From JAEMQF01 sp031419715 (GTDB lineage Bacteria > Pseudomonadota > Gammaproteobacteria > Burkholderiales > Burkholderiaceae_C), in NCBI GenBank assembly GCA_031419715.1, contig JANOLJ010000219.1, positions 1 through 17,079 on the forward strand: DNA of 17,079 nucleotides, read 5' to 3'. Position 1 is the first letter of the stretch. Every line of letters starts with the position of its first letter. Below the pieces are notes generated by a model that was not told where the DNA came from, did no database searches, and worked only from the letters and a program-made list of their open reading frames with translations. This document shows positions 7,546 to 15,090 of this stretch, one piece after another. The position numbers were made by a program, and so were the translations under genes.

Positions 7546-8739
7546 TCAGCGCGCCTGCGCCAGCCAGGCCTCGGCCAGCCGTACCCAGAGCGTGCCGCCC
7601 AAGGGAATCAGGTCGTCATTGAAGTCGTAGCTCGGGTTGTGCAGCATGCACGGGCCCATGCCGTGCCCACCTTCGCGGTGGCTGCCGTCGCCGTTGCCGA
7701 TGAGGAAGTAGCAGCCGGGTTTCTCCAGCAGAAAGTAGCTGAAGTCCTCGGCGCCCATCGTCGGCTCGAACTCTTGCACGTTGGCGGGGCCCACCATGTC
7801 GATCATCACCTTGCGCGCGAAGTCGGTCTCGGCGGCGTGGTTGATCGTCGGCGGGTAGTTGCGGTGGAACTCGAACTCGCAGCCCGCGCCGAATGCGGCG
7901 CAGGTGTGCTCGGCGACCTCTTTCATGCGCCTTTCGATCAGGTCGAGCACGTCGAGCGTGAAGGTGCGCACCGTCCCCTGGATTTCGCATGAGTCGGCGA
8001 TCACATTGGTCGCCTCGCCAGCGTGGATCATCGTCACCGAGATCACGCCGGCGTCGATGGGCCGTTTGTTGCGCGTGATGATGGTCTGGAACGCCTGCAC
8101 CATCTGGCACGCCACTTGAACCGGGTCGATGCCGTTGTGCGGCAACGCGGCGTGCGAGCCCTTCCCACGGATGACCACCTTGAACTCGTTGCTGCTTGCA
8201 AAGCTTGGTCCGGTCTTGAGCGCGAATTGCCCCGCCGCCATGCCCGGCCCGTTGTGGGCGCCGAACACCGCGTCCATCGGAAACTTGGTGAAGATGCCGT
8301 CTTTGATCATCTCGCGCGCGCCGCCGCCGCCTTCCTCTGCCGGTTGAAAGATGAGGTAGACCGTGCCGTCATAGTTGCGGTGCTTCGAGAGGTGTTTCGC
8401 CGCAGCGAGCAGCATCGCGGTGTGGCCGTCGTGGCCGCAGGCGTGCATCTTCCCCGGGTGCTGGCTCGCGTGGGCGAACTTGTTGTGTTCCGTCATCGGC
8501 AGCGCGTCAATGTCGGCGCGCAGGCCCACGGCGCGGCTGCTCGTGCCGTTCTTCAGAATCGCCACGACGCCGGTGCCACCCAGGCCGCGGTGAACGGGAA
8601 TGCCCCAGTCGGTGAGCTGTTTGGCGATCACGTCCGAAGTGCGCTTTTCCTGGAAGCACAGTTCGGGGTGGGCGTGGATGTCACGTCGCACGGCGGCAAT
8701 GGCCGCGGCGTCGGCAAGGATGGACTCGATCATTTTCAT
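7546..8739 (-). CDS. M20-family amidohydrolase (hippurate hydrolase-like)
   Basis: This 397-residue enzyme belongs to the M20D amidohydrolases, which cleave N-acyl amino acids such as hippurate or N-acetyl amino acids using a two-metal centre. Metal-site residues are visible: C101 and H103 in MHACGHDGHTA, E135-E136 in FQPAEEGGGG, H162 in GAHNGPG, and a late H367 in MLHNPSYDFND. The dimerisation-lid histidine lies in GKGSHAALPH, near 196. The start ATG at 8739 is preceded by GGAG about 8 bases upstream; an ATG two codons later (8733) is an alternative. Further upstream open frame lacks family similarity. It is the first gene of a two-gene minus-strand unit with the DUF2817 peptidase and is divergent from the molybdopterin oxidoreductase. 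It has no signal peptide, so it is probably cytoplasmic. Family is certain, but the natural substrate cannot be read from sequence. Confidence 0.93.
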   Translation of the reverse strand: MKMIESILADAAAIAAVRRDIHAHPELCFQEKRTSDVIAKQLTDWGIPVHRGLGGTGVVAILKNGTSSRAVGLRADIDALPMTEHNKFAHASQHPGKMHACGHDGHTAMLLAAAKHLSKHRNYDGTVYLIFQPAEEGGGGAREMIKDGIFTKFPMDAVFGAHNGPGMAAGQFALKTGPSFASSNEFKVVIRGKGSHAALPHNGIDPVQVACQMVQAFQTIITRNKRPIDAGVISVTMIHAGEATNVIADSCEIQGTVRTFTLDVLDLIERRMKEVAEHTCAAFGAGCEFEFHRNYPPTINHAAETDFARKVMIDMVGPANVQEFEPTMGAEDFSYFLLEKPGCYFLIGNGDGSHREGGHGMGPCMLHNPSYDFNDDLIPLGGTLWVRLAEAWLAQAR

Positions 8740-8858
8740 GCGCTTGCTCCGTGCGCCCGGGATCGCCGCGACGCGGCGCAACGGGCGCTTTGAACGATGG
8801 GTGCGACGCAGTTTACTCGGCAGCGCTCCACCCGCCGAGCCGGGCAATCCCGCCCCGC

Positions 8859-10967
8859 ATGTGCAATCATTCGGCCGTGAACACCAGCTTCATTCGTGGC
8901 GCCTGCCCACACGACTGCCCCGACACCTGTGCGCTGCGCATCACCGTCCAGGACGGGCGGGCGATCAAGGTTCAGGGTGACCCGGACCATCCGCCGACCC
9001 ATGGCGCCTTGTGCACCAAGGTTTCGCGCTACGCCGAACGCACCTATCATCCTGAACGGGTGCTGACGCCGCTCAAGCGCATCGGCCCGAAGGGCAGCGG
9101 AAAGTTCGCACCGGTGGGCTGGGACGAGGCGCTGAGCGACATTGCCTCGCGGCTGCGCGCCATTGCCGAGCGCGGGCCGGACGCCGCTCAGGCCATCGTT
9201 CCCTACAGCTACGCCGGCACGATGGGCCTGGTGCAGGGGGAAAGCATGGCGGCGCGGTTCTTCAATCGCCTTGGTGCGTCGCTGCTCGACCGAACCATTT
9301 GCTCGTCAGCCGGCGGGGAAGCGCTTGCAGCCACTTATGGTGCCAAGATCGGTATGCATCTGGAGCACTATGCGCAAAGCAAGTTGATCGTGATCTGGGG
9401 CAGCAATTCGATCGCCTCGAACCTGCATTTCTGGACTTTCGCGCAGGAAGCCAGGCGCAATGGCGCGAAGCTGATCTGCATCGACCCGCGCAAAACGGAA
9501 ACGGCCGACAAGTGCCACGCCCACATCGCCCTGCTGCCGGGCACGGACGGTGCGCTGGCGCTGGGCATCATGCACGAGCTGATCACCCACGATTGGCTCG
9601 ATCACGATTACATCGAGCAGCACACCGAAGGCTGGCCTGCGCTTCGTGAGCGTGCGCTGCAATGGCCAGCGGATCGCGTGGCGCAAGTGTGCGGCATCAG
9701 CGCCGACGAGGTGCGTTCCTTGGCGCGGGACTACGGCACCTTGGGCCCCGCAGCGATCCGCCTGAACTACGGCATGCAGCGCGTTCGGGGTGGTGGCAAC
9801 GCGGTGCGTCTCGTGGCGATCCTGCCGTGCCTGATCGGCGCGTGGCGCCATGCGGCAGGTGGCATGCTGCTGTCGGCGTCAGGCTGGTTCAACCCAGTGC
9901 GCAATGACGCGGCGCTGCTGCGCCCCGACCTGCGCGGTGCGCGCCAGCCGCGCACGATCAACATGAGTACGATTGGCGATGACTTGCTGCGCAAGTCAGA
10001 TGAGCTGTTGCCGAGCGGCGCGAAATTCGGGCCGGGGATCGAAGCGCTGATTGTCTACAACAGCAACCCGGTCGCCGTAGCGCCAGAATCGCCCAAAGTG
10101 GTGCGGGGCTTCGCGCGTGATGATTTGTTTACCGTGGTCCTCGAACACTTTTTGACCGACACGGCCGACCATGCCGACTATGTGCTGCCCGCGACAACGC
10201 AGTTGGAACACCTCGACGTGCACTTCAGCTATGGGCACACCTACGTTGTGTTCAACGAGCCGGCGGTCGCGCCTGTGGGTGAAGCGCGGCCCAACACGCA
10301 GATCTTCCGAGATCTGGCGCAGCACATGGGCTTTGACGAACCCTGTTTTCTTGACAGCGACGAGACCCTGGCGCGTTGCGCGCTGAACGACAAAGTCGAC
10401 TTCGCTGCCCTGCGCGAGCGCGGCTGGGTCAAGCTGGCGCTGCCCGATGCGCCACTTGCCGATGGCGGCTTCGCGACACCGAGCGGCAAGTGCATGATCG
10501 ACTCGCCGCAGTTTGGCGTGCCTGACCATGTGCCGAACTATGAGTGCGCGTTCAGCGCGCCGGAGCTGGCGCAAAAATTTCCCCTGGCGATGATCTCCCC
10601 GCCAGCGCGCAATTTTCTCAACTCGACGTTCGTCAACGTGAAAAGCCTGCGCGACATTGAAGCCGAGCCGGTGCTGGAAATCCATGCGCTTGATGCCCAG
10701 GCGCGCGGCATCACCTCGGGGCAGCAGGTGTGCGTGTTCAATGAACGCGGCAGCACGCAATGCAAGGCAGTGCTCAGCCCGCGTGCCCGGCCGGGAGTTG
10801 TGAACGGCCTGGGCATCTGGTGGCGCAAGCTCGGCGCGGATGGCACGAATGTGAACGAGCTCACCCATCAGCGCCTCACCGACATCGGCCGCGCCCCCAG
10901 CTTCTACGACTGCCTGGTGGACGTGGCGCCAATGCCCCTCACGGCGCCGCGCGTTGCGGCATCGTGA
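8859..10967 (+). CDS. Molybdopterin-dependent oxidoreductase (COG0243 family), single subunit
   Basis: This 702-residue protein is a DMSO-reductase-superfamily enzyme carrying a molybdopterin cofactor. A [4Fe-4S] site is formed by C16, C20, C24 (CPHDCPDTC) and C52 (GALCTKV). RTICSSAGGEA at 145-155 aligns by eye with the Mo-ligand segment of NapA-type enzymes, making C148 the candidate Mo ligand; this is inference. WGSNSIASNLHFW at 180-192, DPRKTETAD at 209-217 and YNSNPVAVAPE at 400-410 are cofactor-binding regions. The dinucleotide-binding domain lies at about 575-695. No twin-arginine signal is present, so the enzyme should be cytoplasmic. ATG at 8859 is used; GTG at 8877 (MNTSFIRG) is equally possible, and neither has a clear ribosome binding site. 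No iron-sulfur, cytochrome or chaperone partner gene is adjacent, so the electron partner and substrate are unknown. The stop overlaps the next start. Confidence 0.92.
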   Translation: MCNHSAVNTSFIRGACPHDCPDTCALRITVQDGRAIKVQGDPDHPPTHGALCTKVSRYAERTYHPERVLTPLKRIGPKGSGKFAPVGWDEALSDIASRLRAIAERGPDAAQAIVPYSYAGTMGLVQGESMAARFFNRLGASLLDRTICSSAGGEALAATYGAKIGMHLEHYAQSKLIVIWGSNSIASNLHFWTFAQEARRNGAKLICIDPRKTETADKCHAHIALLPGTDGALALGIMHELITHDWLDHDYIEQHTEGWPALRERALQWPADRVAQVCGISADEVRSLARDYGTLGPAAIRLNYGMQRVRGGGNAVRLVAILPCLIGAWRHAAGGMLLSASGWFNPVRNDAALLRPDLRGARQPRTINMSTIGDDLLRKSDELLPSGAKFGPGIEALIVYNSNPVAVAPESPKVVRGFARDDLFTVVLEHFLTDTADHADYVLPATTQLEHLDVHFSYGHTYVVFNEPAVAPVGEARPNTQIFRDLAQHMGFDEPCFLDSDETLARCALNDKVDFAALRERGWVKLALPDAPLADGGFATPSGKCMIDSPQFGVPDHVPNYECAFSAPELAQKFPLAMISPPARNFLNSTFVNVKSLRDIEAEPVLEIHALDAQARGITSGQQVCVFNERGSTQCKAVLSPRARPGVVNGLGIWWRKLGADGTNVNELTHQRLTDIGRAPSFYDCLVDVAPMPLTAPRVAAS

Positions 10968-12067
10968 GGCGCTGGGCGCGGGTCGTTGCGGCTATGGCAG
11001 GGGTGGGGCTCGCGGGTGGCTTGTTGGTGGCTGCGGTGGTGTGCGCAACATCGGGCTGCAGCGCGGTGGCGTACTACGCGCAGTCGGTGAACGGCCACCT
11101 CGATTTGCTGCAGCGCGCCCGCCCGGTCTCGCAGTGGATGGACGATGCGCAAACTGATGCAAAGCTCAAACAACGCCTCGTGCTCAGTCAGGAAATCCGT
11201 GACTACGCAGTCACGGAACTCGCCCTGCCGGACAACGCGAGCTACCGCCGATACGCCGACTTGCAGCGTCCAGCAGCAGTGTGGAACGTGGTGGCGGCGC
11301 CCGAGCTGAGCCTGACGTTGGAAACCTGGTGCTTCCTCGTGGTCGGCTGCGTGAGCTACCGTGGTTACTTCGATCAGGCTGCTGCCGAGAGCTACGCGGT
11401 GGAACTGCGCGCGCGCGGCCTGGAGGTGGCGGTTTACGGTGTGCCCGCGTACTCGACGCTCGGCAAGCTGCCCTTCGATGCGATGGCCGATCCGCTGCTC
11501 AACACCTTCATTCACTATCCGCAAGGCGAGCTGGCACGGCTCATGTTTCATGAGCTGGCGCACCAGGTGGTTTACGCCGCGGATGACACGGTATTCAACG
11601 AATCATTCGCCACCGCGGTGGAGCGAATCGGTGGTTCGCGCTGGATGAGCGCCGATCAGCGCGGTGCGGCGCGCGACGAGTACCTGCGCTTCGACGCACG
11701 GCGGGTTCAGTTCCGCACGTTGACGCAGAGGTATCGCGAGCGCCTGCGCGCGCTCTATGCCAGCACGGCGCCGGACCACGACAAACGCAGCGCGAAAGCC
11801 GCGGCCATGGCGCAATTGCGCATCGACTACGAGCAGCTCAAGACCGAGAGCTGGGGCGGTTTCGCGGGGTATGACGCTTGGTTCTCGCGGGCCAACAATG
11901 CGTCATTCGGCGTGCTTGCGGCTTACGGCGATCTCGTGCCGGCCTTCGAGCAGATGTTCGAGCGCCAGGGGCGCGACTTCCCGCGCTTCTACAACGAAGT
12001 TCGGCGCCTCGCGGCGCTGCCGAAACAGGACCGCCGCGCCGCATTGACTGCGCTTTCAGGAGATTGA
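10964..12067 (+). CDS. Predicted aminopeptidase, HELAH zinc metalloprotease lipoprotein (COG4324-like)
   Basis: The 367-residue product begins at a GTG overlapping the stop of the oxidoreductase (GTGA). Its N terminus has basic residues, then a hydrophobic stretch (about 7-27), then a lipobox-like TSGC with C32. It is therefore probably a lipoprotein anchored at the cell envelope, though the -3 threonine makes the lipobox weak. The core carries WNVVAAPELSL at 107-117, YGVPAYSTLG at 158-167, and a zinc motif FHELAHQVVY with H196, E197 and H200. NESFATAVE at 212-220 supplies the likely third ligand (E213 or E220). These features match the predicted aminopeptidases of COG4324, which are common in proteobacteria and poorly studied. 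Peptidase activity is inferred from the motif. AGGAGA near its stop serves the next gene, 3 bp downstream. Confidence 0.88.
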   Translation: MRRWARVVAAMAGVGLAGGLLVAAVVCATSGCSAVAYYAQSVNGHLDLLQRARPVSQWMDDAQTDAKLKQRLVLSQEIRDYAVTELALPDNASYRRYADLQRPAAVWNVVAAPELSLTLETWCFLVVGCVSYRGYFDQAAAESYAVELRARGLEVAVYGVPAYSTLGKLPFDAMADPLLNTFIHYPQGELARLMFHELAHQVVYAADDTVFNESFATAVERIGGSRWMSADQRGAARDEYLRFDARRVQFRTLTQRYRERLRALYASTAPDHDKRSAKAAAMAQLRIDYEQLKTESWGGFAGYDAWFSRANNASFGVLAAYGDLVPAFEQMFERQGRDFPRFYNEVRRLAALPKQDRRAALTALSGD

Positions 12068-12070
12068 ACC

Positions 12071-12409
12071 ATGGCCGACATCCGCATCCACCGCACTCAC
12101 AAACTCGGCTTGGCAAAGGCGCGCGAGGTCGCCTGGGCCTGGGCCGAAGACGTGGAGAAGCGCTTCGACATGGAGTGCACCGTGCTCGAAGGCGAAACCA
12201 GCGACACCGTGGAGTTCACCCGCGCGGGAGTGAATGGAACCTTGGTCGTTGCCTCCGATCACTTTGACCTGCACGCCAAGCTCGGCTTTCTGGTCGGGGC
12301 CTTCAGCAAGACGATCGAAGCGGAAATCGAGTCCAACCTTGACGCGCTGCTTGCCAAGAGCGCGAAGGTCGCGGCGAAGCAAGCGGCCCGGAAGTCGGGC
12401 AAGACGTAG
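12071..12409 (+). CDS. Polyhydroxyalkanoic acid system / granule-region family protein
   Basis: This 112-residue protein resembles the PHA_gran_rgn family (polyhydroxyalkanoic acid system protein). Those proteins are small and are often encoded near PHA synthesis or granule genes; their molecular role is not settled. Features that fit are the start MADIRIHRTHKLGLAKAR, the central region with GETSDTVEFTRAGVNGTLVVASD, and the amphipathic, Lys/Ala-rich tail ending AARKSGKT. A strong ribosome binding site, AGGAGA at 12058-12063, lies inside the end of the aminopeptidase gene. The gap to the upstream stop is 3 bp, so co-transcription is very likely. No PHA synthase, phasin or depolymerase gene is in the window, so the link to granules rests on family name alone. 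Confidence 0.85.
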   Translation: MADIRIHRTHKLGLAKAREVAWAWAEDVEKRFDMECTVLEGETSDTVEFTRAGVNGTLVVASDHFDLHAKLGFLVGAFSKTIEAEIESNLDALLAKSAKVAAKQAARKSGKT

Positions 12410-12411
12410 CG

Positions 12412-12966
12412 ATGGTGGGTGATGCTTCGGCCGGGGCCGATGAGGTGCGCGGCCGCAGGGCCCTGTGGGTCAGCGCGGGAGTCATTGCCGCGCTGGGGTG
12501 CACGCCGACCTACGATTGGCGCGAAGTGCGCCCTGAGGGCGCGGCGATCGTCGCGCTGTTTCCGTGCCGACCGCAACAGCACGCGCGCACGGCCGATCTT
12601 GCCGGGATGCGCCTACCCATGCGCTTGAACGTGTGCAACGGCGGCAAAGAAACCTGGGCGCTCGCGGTCACAGAGCTTGAGCATCCGAACCAGATGGGGG
12701 CTGCGTTGCTCGCACTGCGTACCACGGCAGCGGCCAATTTCTCCGCCACCCAGGTTCAGACTTCTCCACTGCAAGTGCTCGGCATGACACCCCACGAGAA
12801 CGCGATGCGCGTGACCTTGCGCGGCGTGTCCGCGCAAGGTGCGCCCGTTGATGCCACCGTGGTTGTCTTCGCAAAGGGTTTGCGGGTTTACCAGGCCACG
12901 GTTTTCGGCGTGCAAATCGACCCCGAGCTGTCAGAGATGTTCTTTTCCGGCTTGAAGTTGGAATGA
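12412..12966 (+). CDS. Small hypothetical protein, probable lipoprotein
   Basis: The 184-residue product starts with a short hydrophobic segment (about residues 16-29) ending in ALGC, with C30 the candidate lipidated cysteine, then TPTYDWREVRP. The lipobox is imperfect. Proteins with a similar CxPTYxWREVR start are, from memory, conserved hypotheticals of Burkholderiales with no assigned function. The ATG at 12412 is 2 bp after the preceding stop and lacks a ribosome binding site. A GTG at 12445 would give a 19-residue signal sequence and is a plausible alternative start. C-terminal parts (VTLRGVSAQGAPVDATVVVFAKGLRVYQATVFG) look like beta strands, as in a soluble periplasmic domain. It sits in the tight plus-strand gene series, suggesting an envelope role alongside the upstream aminopeptidase; that is inference. 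Confidence 0.75.
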   Translation: MVGDASAGADEVRGRRALWVSAGVIAALGCTPTYDWREVRPEGAAIVALFPCRPQQHARTADLAGMRLPMRLNVCNGGKETWALAVTELEHPNQMGAALLALRTTAAANFSATQVQTSPLQVLGMTPHENAMRVTLRGVSAQGAPVDATVVVFAKGLRVYQATVFGVQIDPELSEMFFSGLKLE

Positions 12967-13039
12967 GCGGTGATCATTGAAGGCGGTTGATTCTCGCGAT
13001 GGGCATCCTGTGGCAGGCCCACGGGAGATGCTCGCGGTG

Positions 13040-14300
13040 ATGCCCGTCGAGATTTCAACGCATTTCACGCGGCGCATTGCCGTCGCGGTGTTCCTGAGTT
13101 TTGCGTTCGCCTACTTTTTCTCGGCGCTGCTTCGTGGTGTTGTCGCGACGCTGGCGCCGCAATTCAGCCTTGAGCTTGGCCTGAATTCGGGCGACCTGGG
13201 GTTGCTCGCGGGCGCCTACTTCCTGGGGTTTGCCGCCATGCAGCTTCCGATGGGAAGCGCGCTGGATCGATTCGGGCCGCGGCGCGTGCTGTTAGGTTTC
13301 CTTGCGCTGGCGGTATTGGGTTGCATCGCCTTTGCTCTGGCCAGAAATTTTCTTGAGTTGACTCTGGCGCGTGGCCTGATCGGCGTGGGCGTGTCCGCGT
13401 GCCTCATGGCGCCGATGACAACATTCCGCAATTACTTTCGGGCGGATGCGCAAATTCGCGCCACCTCCTGGATGCTGATGACCGGCAGCCTGGGCATGGT
13501 CGCCTCGACCCTGCCAGGTCCAGTGGTTGCTGCCCGATCTCGGTTGGCGAGGGCTGTTCTGGTGCGTCGCTGTGACGCTGGCGATCTCCATGCTCGTGAT
13601 CGGCGTCGTGGTGCCTGCCGAGTCACGCCAGCCACGCTTGCACGCCGCAGGGCCCCACGGCTATGGTGCGGTCTTTCGGCACCGTACGTTTCTGCGCTTC
13701 GCGCCGATCGGTTTTTTTCAGTACGGAGGAATGATCGCGATTCAGTCGCTTTGGGCGGGCCCGTGGCTGGTTCAGGTCTGCGGCTGGACGCCGGAACAGT
13801 CGGCCCGCGGGTTGTTTGTTGTCAACGTGGGCATGCTGCTGAGCTTCATGGCGTGGGGCCTTGCCGTTCCGCGTCTGTACCGGCAAGGCTGGACGGCGCA
13901 CCGCCTGATTGCACTGGGGCTGCCCGCGAGCTTGGCCGTGCTCGCGCTGGCGGTTGTGCTGGGCCGGGATGCGGTAGCTTGGGTGTGGGTTCTCTTTTGC
14001 ACGCTGAGTACTTTTGTGTCCCTGTCTCAGCCAGCGCTGGGTCTCGCGTTCCCGGCAGAGTCGGCGGGTCGAGCTTTGTCAGCCTACAACCTGGTGGTGT
14101 TCGCTGGCGTGTTTTGCGTTCAATGGGCGATCGGACTGACGATCGATGGCTTGCGCGCTGCGGGTTGGCCCACTGTCAGCGCGTTTCAGGGGGCGTTCGC
14201 TCTCTTCGCCGCATGCTGCGCGGCGGCCTACGTGTGGTTTCTCGGGTTTGACGACAGCGTCAGCATTGCTGCGCAGCGAAGCAAGCCGAAGTGCCGATAA
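13040..14300 (+). pseudogene. MFS transporter gene split by a one-base frameshift
   Basis: Two adjoining frames together make a normal major facilitator superfamily permease of about 419 residues. Frame A runs from ATG 13040 (MPVEISTHF; ATG 13028 is possible) through the first five or so membrane segments, including the family loop motif LDRFGPRR near residue 74. It is correct up to about 13516 (MVASTLP). The rest, from 13518 (VQWLLPDLGWRGLFW) to the stop at 14298-14300, is in another frame and carries the remaining membrane segments. Deleting one base near 13516 (CTGCCAGGTCC to CTGCCGGTCC) joins them cleanly. As read, frame A continues into unrelated sequence until 14251. Both halves look well conserved, so the break is either recent or a sequencing/assembly error. 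No slippery run is present. The substrate is unknown. The next gene starts 7 bp after the true stop. Confidence 0.85.
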
Positions 14301-14307
14301 TTCGCCC

Positions 14308-14751
14308 ATGCCGGGATTGATGATCATTGCCCATGCGCCATTGGCGTCGTCGCTGAAAGCGGTGGCCGAGCATGCCTATCCCGAGTGCGCGGGCTCGATC
14401 GAGGCTCTGGACGTCGACCCGGGCGACGACATCGAGAGCGTCGAAGCTGCCGCGCGAGCCATGCTGCAGCGGGTGCGTGACCCCGACGCGCTCATCTTCA
14501 CCGATGTCTTCGGCGCCACACCTTGCAACGTGGCGCAGCGTTTGGCGCAGGGCGGACAGGTCCGAGTCATCGCGGGGGTCAACGTGCCCATGCTTTGGCG
14601 CGCGTTGTGCTACGCCAGTGAGTCGCTCGCCTCCGTCGCAGACAGGGCGATGGACGGGGCAACTCAGGGGGTGTTTCAGGTGGTTGGCGCGGGGGCGGCA
14701 GTGGCGGCATCGAGCGTGGGCGCGAATGATCAAGACGAACATCACGATTAG
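14308..14751 (+). CDS. PTS EIIA component, mannose/fructose (EIIA-Man) type
   Basis: This 147-residue protein accepts phosphate from HPr. It matches the EIIA domain of the mannose-family PTS: MIIAHAPLASSL contains H9, the predicted phosphorylated histidine, and FTDVFGATPCNVA at about 69-81 and IAGVNVPMLWRAL at about 92-104 are family motifs. The length fits a free-standing EIIA domain, since E. coli ManX has a fused EIIB domain that is absent here. No EIIB, EIIC or EIID gene is in the window. The start ATG has no clear ribosome binding site and follows the MFS stop by 7 bp. The gene overlaps ptsH by 26 bases. In other betaproteobacteria this gene with ptsH and ptsI forms a PTS set thought to act in regulation; that role is assumed here. 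Confidence 0.93.
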   Translation: MPGLMIIAHAPLASSLKAVAEHAYPECAGSIEALDVDPGDDIESVEAAARAMLQRVRDPDALIFTDVFGATPCNVAQRLAQGGQVRVIAGVNVPMLWRALCYASESLASVADRAMDGATQGVFQVVGAGAAVAASSVGANDQDEHHD

Positions 14752-14995
14752 CAACAAGCTTGGGCTGCATGCACGCGCGTCGGCCAAGCTCACCAAACTG
14801 GCGGGGCGCTTTCAGTGCGAGATTCACCTGACGCGCAAGGACCGGCGCGTCAATGCCAAGAGCATCATGGGCGTCATGATGCTCGCCGCGGGGCTGGGAA
14901 GCGAAGTCGAGATCGAAGCTGACGGAGTGGACGAGGCGGCGGCATTGGGTGACCTTGTCGCTCTGATCAAAGGCAAGTTTGGCGAGAGCGAATAA
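14726..14995 (+). CDS. ptsH: Phosphocarrier protein HPr
   Basis: This 89-residue HPr relays phosphate from Enzyme I to EIIA. The active-site histidine is H15 in NKLGLHARAS, the usual HPr position. S46 in VNAKSIMGVMML is the site that HPr kinase/phosphorylase modifies in Gram-positive bacteria and in many betaproteobacteria; no hprK is in the window. The start ATG lies within the last 26 bases of the EIIA gene, so expression of the two is probably coupled. A 95-bp gap separates it from ptsI. Confidence 0.97.
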   Translation: MIKTNITISNKLGLHARASAKLTKLAGRFQCEIHLTRKDRRVNAKSIMGVMMLAAGLGSEVEIEADGVDEAAALGDLVALIKGKFGESE

Positions 14996-15090
14996 TTTGC
15001 GAGGTTCTCGGCTTGGTGCCATGGGGCCTGCGAGCAATCTTTCAGCCATGCTGCTCGAACCTACAAACTTGCGCTGCTAGCATCAGCCCC

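Noticed and set aside
13518..14251. Continuation of the first MFS frame past the frameshift as a natural C terminus
   Set aside because: The translation becomes Arg-rich and non-hydrophobic, while the other frame gives proper membrane segments, so this is out-of-frame reading.
14579..15049. Minus-strand open frame covering the HPr gene and the gap before ptsI
   Set aside because: It is antisense to two clear PTS genes, with no ribosome binding site or family features.
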